This document shows, in pieces, positions 58,301 to 64,000 of a DNA stretch of 64,000 nt. Position numbers and translations under genes: made by a program. The stretch lies in NCBI RefSeq assembly GCF_040958095.1, contig NC_091219.1, positions 24,278,702 through 24,342,701 of the forward strand, given 5' to 3'. The notes below the pieces were generated by a model. It did no database searches. It was not told the DNA's origin and was given only the letters and a program-made list of their open reading frames with translations. This DNA comes from Procambarus clarkii (Eukaryota > Arthropoda > Malacostraca > Decapoda > Cambaridae). How positions within the stretch are numbered: position 1 is the stretch's first letter; every line of letters starts with the position of its first letter.

Positions 58301-61300
58301 TCCAAAATCCAGGTTGCGACCATGGTAGATATTTCCTGATGTATCCTGAACAATGATAGAGGTACATAATGTAAAGATCTCATAAAAAATGTTGTACAGC
58401 GTAATTTCTGAGACAGGAAGGTCCACAGCTTTAGCAATGCCTATAACTTCCTCATTATAGGGATATGGAAGTGTAGTGGAAATCTGTAAAGGAACAAAAA
58501 TAGGTAAAAATAGAATGACAAATATTTTTTGAGTCAACTCATTCTAATACTCCCTATGGATTTATCCACTGTGTTAAATGGATAGGACTGGAATATCAAG
58601 ACAGGATTATATATTTCACCAGCTCAACAGTGAACTTTAAACCTATTCCTACAGGAAAACTGAAGGTGCAAGGACATTGGTTCCCAACCAGGATGCATTA
58701 GAAAACTGAGATGCAACAGACATCTGTCACATGTGCCATAGAAATATGAAGACATTTAATCCTTCAATTGCTAAGCAGATAGCTTAGCAATTGGTACAGA
58801 TAAGGTAATTATGAAGAGAAAGCACCAAGCCCATCTTACTATACAGCACTTGGAAGGTATACGAGGACAAGGATCTGGGATAGGACAGAGGGAAGAAATG
58901 GAGCCCAACCACTTGAACCCATCAGGGATCAAACACAGGCATGCAAGAAGCACGAACATCACTGTACTGACTAGTTTAAGTGGTTGGGTAGGAATTGGAG
59001 CAGTGTGTTAAATATCAGCATTTAAATCAGTAAGCAAAAAAATATAAAGGAAAGAGAATAGTTCAGTTGAAACAAGCAGTCTTTGGTAGTTTTAGAAATA
59101 TTAAACTTTTTCAGTAACTATAGCTAAAGTGATGAAATAAGTTCCTGAGGTATATACAAGTGAAATAGATCATACTGCAAAATATCACAAAACAGGAAAT
59201 AACCAAGACTACAAACGAAGCTCACTTATTCAGGCATGCATAATGTACCGCTATTCCTGCATGAATTATATAACACACATACAACTGATATACGTGTAAT
59301 ATATAATTCCTTAGGGGTGTTGTAGTGCAGGGAGGCAGACCACCACCACCCCAAGGAAGCCAGTTTGTATACAACTTCACATTAGTAACTTTCATTTTTC
59401 AAGATATAAGAATAAATACTTAAATGGTGCCTTAAATGTTAAATATGACTAAGTTTATTAAAAGGAAATGCTGTACATGTTAAACGCATCTCCAAAAATG
59501 CAATTAATCTGAAAATTAAACCAAGGTTATTTCTCTCGTTACAAAGTGTGTATCTTTGGCTTATGATGGTTCCTAAATGAATTTGTTTAATTATTAAATA
59601 GTGGGGTAGCTTTTATTCTATAGAATATACAGTACCTGTACTATATAAACAATTTTGTCATCTGCCTCCTATAATTTATAACTATTTAATCATTATTCAT
59701 TGACCATTTGTACTAAAATTATGGACAGGGAAGCATAATATGCTCATCACGATATTGAAAAATTAATGCTAAAATTTGTCAGAGAAAGTACATATATATA
59801 TAGTATAAATATTATATTAAAATAGCTAAAAATTGTTGCAATCAGTCAATTCACACACACATTCACTCTTGGGAGTCTGCTCTCACACACATTCACTCTT
59901 GGCAGTCTGTTCTCGTACACATTCACTCTTGGCAGTCTGCTCTCGTACACATTCACTCTTGGCAGTCTGCTCTCGTACACATTCACTCTTGGCAGTCTGC
60001 TCTCGTACACATTCACTCTTGGCAGTCTGCTCTCGTACACATTCACTCTTGGCAGTCTGCTCTCGTACACATTCACTCTTGGCAGTCTGCTCTCGTACAC
60101 ATTCACTCTTGGCAGTCTGCTCTCGTACATATTCACTCTTGGCAGTCTGCTCTCGTACACATTCACTCTTGGCAGTCTGCTCTCGTACACATTCACTCTT
60201 GGCAGTCTGCTCTCGTACATATTCACTCTTGGCAGTCTGCTCTCGTACACATTCACTCTTGGCAGTCTGCTCTCGTACACATTCACTCTTGGCAGTCTGC
60301 TCTCGTACACATTCACTCTTGGTAGTCTGCTCTCGTACACATTCACTCTTGGCAGTCTGCTCTCGTACACATTCACTCTTGGCAGTCTGCTCTCGTACAC
60401 ATTCACTCTTGGCAGTCTGCTCTCTCACACATTAATAAAACTTTCAACTTGTCTGCCTGTTCTTTCTTTCTTTACCATTCAATGTCAGTATGTCTAATAA
60501 ATAAAGCTTACTCTTAATTAAGCCCTACCTGTCAAAATCATGCTAACATTTTAATAGATAATTTGGGAATTCATCTTTAAAACTAAAAGATAAATGTATG
60601 CATTACCTTTTCCAGATTATTGTTGATGATATTAAAGACTTTCATCCCTAGAAGAGATATGGTCAAATTTTTAACATGGCCAATAAGAGCCAACATCTGA
60701 AAATATAATACAAATTAGAATAAATTTCTAGAGAGATAAAAAAAAAAAAAAAGAGCCATGTAATATCTCCTAGATTTGTCATTTGACACAACAAAAATGT
60801 AAGGCTGTAAACAAGATGCAGTTCATGATAAAGGACCAGTGACAAAAAAGTGAGCCAGCATTAGTCGAGTTTTTCCACAACTAACGAAACAAAAACAGGA
60901 GTACTGTAGTGTTACTACAAACATACAATTCATTTTGTGAACTTATCCTTAGGCCATAGAAAGCTATTTACATAATTTTACATACTGTATATGTGTATAT
61001 GGTACTCTGTTTAAAAAAATGTACGAATAAAATATATTTTAGTAGATATTTAATAAACAAACTATATTTAGAATTATTACTAAAATAATCTTCTGCAAAC
61101 TTTAAAGAATAAAATATCCTACTCTCATCATTTTATAGTTTTCTTAAGCAACATCTAAAACTATGATACGTTTTATCAACCTATGACAATGATATTTGAA
61201 TTTGAATTTGAAATTTGATAGTAAAATACCTTATCCTGTCCTGAATATTAAAAAAAAATATCCATGTTTCAGTATCAAACAATTTAAGAATTCTACATAA

Positions 61301-63179
61301 TGCAATAAAATGATTCACACACACAAACGTCTTACGGGTTCTTTTTTCTCTGCCAACAGCTTCGTCCATCTCTCTTGAGGAGGAAGGTCAAGATCAACGG
61401 TGTAAACAGGAGCAGCATCACTGGAAACAAAATATAGTACATTTAATTTATATCTTAAATCCTATCTTAAATCCGACATAGGTTATGTTTCCCCATTGTT
61501 GGGGGCAAAAAGCCTATTCGACTTATCGAGGTCCTTTCCCTTCCACCCACTCCATGGCAACCCACAACAGTTGTCTAACTCCCAAGTACAGTACCTCTTT
61601 ACTGAAAGGTGATCAAGGGTTCTGGATGAAATCAAAAGTAATAAAACATATATGTCCTGCCACTGGAATGGAACCCAGGATGTTTCAGTTGCAAAGCAAG
61701 TGTGCTACAGGATAGAAAATCTCTCTCTCTTATTACAGTATTAGAAAGCATATATGTGCAAAAATATTAGCAGTATGTAGGAAAGAAGTTTCCATTAAAA
61801 CGTGTCACATCACAGCACAATACAACAATATACAGTGCCACCCTTTCTTGTCACAACACAGTACAGTATTGTTCTGTATAATGATGCCACCCTATGAAAG
61901 TAATATTGTATGATCAAAAAATAAGCCAAACCAAATTAAACAGAGGCCAAGTTACAGCAGTACTGTACTGTAATATTTTCTGCAACTTTTGAGTTTATTG
62001 TGGAATTACTGATAGTTTAATTCTCGTGGTGTTATAATTATGTGGTCAAAACGAGATTATTCTCACCTATTTTGTTATACAAATAAATGATTTCATTCTC
62101 TAACCAAATCTAAAGGAAATGATACTTTTGGAGAAACCTCAAGTATGATATATATATATATTAGTTAAGAAGGTCACATTACCTGACTGCTTCATAACCA
62201 CTGTATATATTTGTGTCGGTCTCAACCCTAATTTATTGTAGAGTACCAGAACTAGCTTGAAATACTTCAATATACTATATACAATCATGCACTGGAAACC
62301 CACATGTGAAAAAACCAAGCATAATATTGTATAGTATATATGCTGTACAGGATACAGTATAAATAGTTTCTTGTAACATATGGGTAGGAGGGCACACATT
62401 TACGACGGAGATTAGTTTAAAATTTTCCATTGCAAGTCAATCGAATGGTACTCGAAACACTTTTCCCACGGGTGCAAAGCTACAAATGTGAAATAGGTCT
62501 CTGAAGCATGGAAGAATTAACATACCTGAACCACTATTCAAATACAGTATTTGTAAAATATTATGTAGAATAAATACTGGCTTTATTTATCTCAAATTCT
62601 GGAGTTGCCTTGCTTGCAGGATTTAATTATTAGTGGAGGATAAGGAGGTAGAAGGTTACAATCCCTGCTTTCCCATGTCAGATATAACAACACTGCACTA
62701 ATTGGTTATTAAGGTTGAATTCATTGTTATTGAATCCTTCATATGTTCTAAAATTCTAGCCTTGCAGGCGATGAGTCACAATAACGTGGCTGAATTATGT
62801 TGACCAGACCACACACTAGAAGGTGAAGGGACGACAACGTTTCGGTCCGTCCTGGACCATTCTCAAGTCGGTTCACTCTCAATCAACTTGAGAATGGTCC
62901 AGGACGGACCGAAACGTCGTCGTCCCTTCACCTTCTAGTGTGGGATCTGGTCAACAAATTCTAGCCTTGTCTAATACTGATGTCGATTGTTAGGTGGTTA
63001 AATGTCGATTGTTAGGTGGTTAAAGCCATAAACATGTGCAATCTTTATTAGGACCACCTATTACTTATCCTTGGCAGAACAGAACAGTTTCCTTGAGTAT
63101 CTAATATAATATGCATGAAAGTTGAGAAATCTTACACTTACCTTTGATTGGGGGGGAAAGCATTGGTTTCACACACAAA
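49302..63179 (-). CDS. ASAH1: Acid ceramidase (ASAH1-like), nine exons, 5' incomplete
   Basis: Acid ceramidase is a lysosomal N-terminal-nucleophile hydrolase that splits ceramide into sphingosine and fatty acid; the proenzyme cuts itself just before its catalytic Cys. Nine exons with GT/AG borders and matching phases join to 366 residues plus a stop (human precursor is about 395). Visible marks, numbered from the first residue seen: Cys111 in FTLCTSI (nucleophile), Arg127 and Asp130 in HGRNLDF, Asn291 in ETNYDHW and Arg304 in DDRRTPA. The 16- and 19-residue spacings from Cys to Arg and Asp equal those of human ASAH1. Cys3/Cys311 and the C-terminal CDDPC match the family disulfides. N-glycosylation sequons lie at N11, N51 and N319. 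The signal-peptide exon is missing and should lie beyond 63179, probably outside the window. NAAA is a close paralogue, but the C-terminal extension after VLNK fits ASAH1 better. The family call is firm; substrate preference is inferred. Confidence 0.93.
49555..49685. repeat. 33/34-bp tandem repeat, about 4 copies, in a ceramidase intron
   Basis: Repeated GGGAAGAAACTGAAG followed by AACAACTGTATTCTTTATA variants, between exons I and H. Confidence 0.8.
50147..50380 (-). CDS. ASAH1: Acid ceramidase exon H (catalytic Asn and Arg)
   Basis: A 234-nt exon of 78 codons, acceptor TTCCAG, donor GTAAGT. It begins [10 protein letters not shown] and carries [12 protein letters not shown] with the catalytic Asn, FYDDRRTPA with the catalytic Arg, and SSKPVLNK. 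A three-residue expansion relative to human lies between the nucleophile Cys and this Asn. NAS is a glycosylation sequon. Confidence 0.95.
51515..51644 (-). CDS. ASAH1: Acid ceramidase exon G
   Basis: A 130-nt exon, acceptor TTTTAG, donor GTAAGT. It reads [20 protein letters not shown] and then [16 protein letters not shown], matching the family's LAPAYFILGGNQSGE. One base completes the Lys codon, then 43 codons, ending in phase 0. Confidence 0.93.
51820..51945 (+). repeat. Interspersed repeat, inverted partner at 52200-52330
   Basis: Contains CATTAGACATCGTTATGATT and CCCAGGGACTCACC. A diverged reverse-complement copy lies at 52200-52330 on the other side of the MITE. Together they form an inverted pair around it. 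A second shared block (51710-51780) recurs inverted at 53030-53115. Confidence 0.55.
51955..52191. mobile_element. MITE with about 75-bp imperfect terminal inverted repeats
   Basis: The ends are CAGATTCATGAAGCAGTTA and its inverse TAACTGCTTCATGAATCTG. The repeats continue inward through TGTACATCTTTCCTC and the AAGCCG region. There is no coding frame. It lies in the large intron of the ceramidase gene, next to inverted copies of another repeat at 51820-51945 and 52200-52330. Confidence 0.7.
52340..52950 (-). pseudogene. LINE RNase H end, zinc motif and 3' UTR
   Basis: On the minus strand, in shifting frames: [20 protein letters not shown] (end of RNase H), [14 protein letters not shown], then [15 protein letters not shown] and [20 protein letters not shown] (CxxC...H...C). 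The 3' UTR continues to a conserved terminus that reads TTTTGATAATTAC on this strand. It lies in the large intron of the ceramidase gene. At least two frameshifts disable it. Confidence 0.7.
52951..53590. other. Intron sequence with inverted repeat debris
   Basis: ATTCTTGGATAAAACCT and its inverse AGGTTTTATCCAAGAAT lie about 30 nt apart near 53010-53070, part of the repeat shared with 51710-51780. Confidence 0.5.
53605..53807 (-). mobile_element. Truncated LINE 3' end with 14-bp target duplication
   Basis: About 203 bp of the same LINE 3' UTR as at 52340 is inserted between two copies of AGAAGTTATGCAAG (53591-53604 and 53808-53821). This fixes the 3' terminus of the family at the minus-strand sequence ATAATTACCTTAC, with no poly-A. 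Confidence 0.75.
53840..54050 (+). pseudogene. pogo/Tigger transposase remnant, left part
   Basis: The plus strand ends with [20 protein letters not shown] followed by TIYKAI, resembling the region after the last catalytic Asp in Tigger transposases (..FWK.YTIYHAI.NI..AW). Upstream it is broken by stops and by the LINE insertion at 53605. The protein continues on the far side of the TTAA-flanked element, at 55134. Confidence 0.5.
54051..55133. mobile_element. TTAA-flanked MITE (piggyBac-type) inserted in Tigger pseudogene
   Basis: The element spans 54055-55129 (1075 bp), bounded by 12-bp perfect terminal inverted repeats CACTTTCGCGCT and AGCGCGAAAGTG. It is flanked by TTAA at 54051-54054 and 55130-55133. 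TTAA duplication is the hallmark of piggyBac-family insertion. No transposase frame was seen. Inside are about five degenerate units roughly 190 bp apart, each with a motif like TCGCAATAAAATTCTCTAC (near 54207, 54392, 54596, 54785, 54969). Confidence 0.75.
55130..55450 (+). pseudogene. pogo/Tigger transposase remnant, right part
   Basis: Begins NNIKDAWGE, then in the next frame [23 protein letters not shown], matching the C-terminal Tigger pattern (NI..AW.EV...TLN..WKKLWPECV.DF..F). A frameshift and stops disable it. Confidence 0.6.
55451..56857. other. Intron sequence, mostly unassigned
   Basis: No exon fitting the ceramidase was seen. The short LINE insertion at 56029 and a GATATTTC/GATGGTGACG segment are the only landmarks. 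Confidence 0.4.
56029..56077 (-). mobile_element. Very short LINE 3' insertion with 13-bp target duplication
   Basis: About 49 bp of the same LINE terminus lies between ATGGCTCATCAAA (56016-56028) and ATGGCTTATCAAA (56078-56090), which differ at one base. An extreme 5' truncation. Confidence 0.65.
56858..56952 (-). CDS. ASAH1: Acid ceramidase exon F
   Basis: A 95-nt exon, acceptor TTTCAG, donor GTGAGT. It reads [20 protein letters not shown] and then [11 protein letters not shown], matching [21 protein letters not shown] of the human enzyme. It ends with two bases AA that join G of exon G to give Lys. The following 5.2-kb intron is packed with transposons. Confidence 0.93.
57319..57463 (-). 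CDS. ASAH1: Acid ceramidase exon E
   Basis: A 145-nt exon, acceptor TTACAG. It reads [17 protein letters not shown], then [16 protein letters not shown], matching the family's SSFAGYVGMLTGFKP segment. The donor GTTTGC is weaker than the others in this gene, but it restores phase 0 and the next exon continues the alignment. Confidence 0.9.
57588..57780 (+). mobile_element. Diverged tRNA-headed SINE
   Basis: GTCTTGTAGTGCAATGCTCA (A-box-like), ACGATTCAATTCC (B-box-like), then TGTTCACCCAGCAGTCAATG and GGGTACCTGGATGTTCAGC, a diverged form of the SINE body. In a ceramidase intron. Confidence 0.5.
58290..58483 (-). CDS. ASAH1: Acid ceramidase exon D (catalytic Cys, Arg, Asp)
   Basis: A 194-nt exon, acceptor TTACAG, donor GTAAAG, phase 0 in and phase 2 out. 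It carries [19 protein letters not shown], the autoprocessing site before Cys in IFTLCTSII, and [12 protein letters not shown] with the catalytic Arg and Asp. This is the diagnostic exon for the family. The two leftover bases GG plus the first base of exon E give Gly. Confidence 0.95.
58826..58988 (-). mobile_element. CCAACCACTTG SINE, minus copy 6
   Basis: The minus strand shows CCCAACCACTTAAACTAGTC, B-box-like GTTTGATCCC, TTCAAGTGGTTGGGCTCCAT and the shared body. In a ceramidase intron. Confidence 0.65.
59861..60430. repeat. 30-bp minisatellite, about 19 copies, in a ceramidase intron
   Basis: The unit is ACACATTCACTCTTGGCAGT plus CTGCTCTCGT. It is very homogeneous, with scattered single-base variants. 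As a multiple of 3 it produces spurious frames on both strands. It lies between exons D and C. Confidence 0.95.
60607..60696 (-). CDS. ASAH1: Acid ceramidase exon C
   Basis: A 90-nt exon of exactly 30 codons, acceptor TTTCAG, donor GTAATG. It reads [16 protein letters not shown]...NNLEK, the alpha-subunit helical region. The internal ATG is not an initiation site: the preceding exon joins it in phase. NLT is a predicted glycosylation sequon. Confidence 0.85.
61336..61420 (-). CDS. ASAH1: Acid ceramidase exon B
   Basis: The exon is 85 nt, acceptor TTCCAG, donor GTAAGA. It encodes [15 protein letters not shown], matching the family's conserved N-terminal beta strand (VPWYTINLDLPPYKRW in human), then [10 protein letters not shown]. 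One base completes the split Ser codon from exon A, followed by 28 codons, ending in phase 0. Confidence 0.9.
61490..61720 (-). mobile_element. Strongly diverged tRNA-headed SINE
   Basis: CAACAGTTGTCTAACTCCCA and the TACCTCTTTACTG segment match the SINE body in minus orientation; the head region is near 61675-61710. Confidence 0.5.
62765..62955. mobile_element. Palindromic retroposon with hammerhead-like core and 14-bp target duplication
   Basis: Two 70-nt arms (62799-62868 and 62886-62955, three mismatches) surround a 17-nt spacer. A left extension (62765-62798) is included. AAATTCTAGCCTTG flanks it on both sides (62751-62764 and 62956-62969), a clear target-site duplication. The right arm holds TTGAGAA, a GGTCC/GGACC hairpin and GAAACGTC, resembling the hammerhead ribozyme core described in Penelope-like elements. 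It lies in the first intron of the ceramidase gene that is visible here. Confidence 0.7.
63142..63179 (-). CDS. ASAH1: Acid ceramidase exon A (first exon in window)
   Basis: This 38-nt exon follows an acceptor ending GCAG and ends AAAG before the donor GTAAGT. It reads [12 protein letters not shown] plus two bases that, with the first base of the next exon, make Ser. The Cys corresponds to the N-terminal family Cys that pairs with a Cys late in the beta subunit, and NQS is a glycosylation sequon. It starts in phase 0, so a phase-0 exon with the signal peptide must precede it. None was found between 63190 and 64000. Confidence 0.8.
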
Positions 63180-63454
63180 CTGCAAAACAAAATCATATTT
63201 ATTATACTTTTTTTGCTTATGTACCAATTATATAATGTATTATTTAAAAAGAAAGGATCTAATATTTTAATATGAATCACAGCAATAGTTAATATAAAAT
63301 GAAGACATTCACAAAGAATTATTACAATAGATGAATACATATGCCTATTTGGGATTAAACTGTATTGGATTTTATATGCTGTGCAATATGTATACTGTAC
63401 ACACAAAGCCTAATGTACATATAAAAAGTGAGTAAATCACAGATGTAATTAATG

Positions 63455-63520
63455 TGAAAAGTCCTTCTGAAGATGTGCCAATTTGCACAAAAGCACTTGA
63501 GTATAAAAGTTGTTTGATTT
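63455..63520 (+). repeat. CTGAAGA hairpin motif, possible decayed hammerhead-like core
   Basis: CTGAAGA, one base, then GTGC, a six-base loop, GCAC and AAAAGC. It has the layout of a hammerhead core, with the expected GAAA changed to AAAA. Confidence 0.35.
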
Positions 63521-64000
63521 TCCTTATTGTTATGTTTTTACATATATGTATGTGTGATACATGTTTGTGGAGATATATATACCAAATTACAGTAATGATA
63601 AATATAATAGTTTCTGCCATATGAATCCATGGCAAGATGAAGCCTTGAATGAATATGTTGGTCAGTAAGACTGCATGGTGATCAACCAAAGTGTTGGCTC
63701 CAATAAGCAAACAAAACCTATGTGCAAACTACCATGTCCTAAGACTTGTCCGCGAGAAAGCACGATAATTTAGCGAGTATACATACATGCATATACAGTG
63801 GAACCTTGGTTTTTCCCGCTTTCAAATTGTTTGATTCTCGAGCTCAATTTCTTTGAAAAGTTTGACTTGGGGCTCACATTTGTTGACACACACATGGGCC
63901 AACCGAGCACGTGGCACACCACAGTTTACCAGTGTCTCCCACCTAGTAACAACAGTGCTTGAATTCTTTGTGAAGAATTTCATTGTTTTTGTGTTTTCTG

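Noticed and set aside
59861-60430. Possible CRISPR-like array
   Set aside because: Units are contiguous with no unique spacers, in a eukaryotic intron.
59833-60435. Frames of about 180-200 codons on both strands
   Set aside because: The 30-bp minisatellite is a multiple of 3; it lies inside a ceramidase intron.
63372-63710. Hydrophobic minus-strand frame as ceramidase signal-peptide exon
   Set aside because: Frame lacks a signal-peptide layout and a phase-0 donor before 63190; it overlaps repeat-like sequence.

Overview
The window is nuclear DNA of a repeat-rich arthropod, most likely a decapod crustacean such as a crayfish or lobster. The reasons are introns with GT/AG borders, TTAGG-type telomere-like motifs, very long dinucleotide arrays, many tRNA-headed SINEs, and abundant decayed LINEs with RNase H domains. 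No species assignment was possible without a database. There are no rRNA genes, CRISPR arrays or operons. Most long open frames are artefacts of minisatellites whose unit is a multiple of 3 (27 or 30 bp) or happens to lack stops (38 bp).

Two real protein-coding genes can be supported. (1) On the minus strand, nine phase-consistent exons between 63179 and 49302 encode an almost complete acid ceramidase (ASAH1-like, N-terminal nucleophile amidase). The catalytic Cys, Arg/Asp, Asn and Arg are all present; only the signal-peptide exon lies beyond the right edge. (2) On the plus strand, a short first coding exon (16313-16349), a membrane-segment exon (22920-23164) and a proline-rich last exon (25587-26657) join in phase to a predicted 450-residue single-pass membrane protein. 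It has no recognised family and carries two Tyr-X-Asn motifs of the kind bound by Grb2/Drk SH2 domains.

Layout. 1-16.3 kb: repeats only (32-bp and 26-bp minisatellites, a cluster of LINE 3' ends with GT/CA tails at 4.6-8.4 kb, a SINE nested in a LINE at 10 kb, a 27-bp minisatellite at 12.5-13.2 kb). 16.3-26.7 kb: the plus-strand gene; its first intron holds a 38-bp minisatellite and LINE/SINE debris. 26.7-35.5 kb: 31-bp and 27-bp minisatellites, two TA arrays enclosing a 167-bp palindrome, an inverted pair of SINEs. 35.5-38 kb: an I-clade-like LINE with intact RNase H motifs and a (TAA)n tail, followed by other element ends. 38-49 kb: old LINE ORF1 and reverse transcriptase pieces, a pogo/Tigger remnant with a 36-bp minisatellite, a perfect 54-nt-arm palindrome, and a LINE RNase H pseudogene. 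49.3-63.2 kb: the ceramidase gene, whose introns hold a LINE, a MITE, a TTAA-flanked element inserted into a Tigger pseudogene, a 30-bp minisatellite and a palindromic retroposon with a 14-bp target duplication.

The two genes show no sign of working together. The most unusual signals are the palindromic elements that carry a hammerhead-ribozyme-like core and the nested transposon insertion that can be undone exactly by eye.
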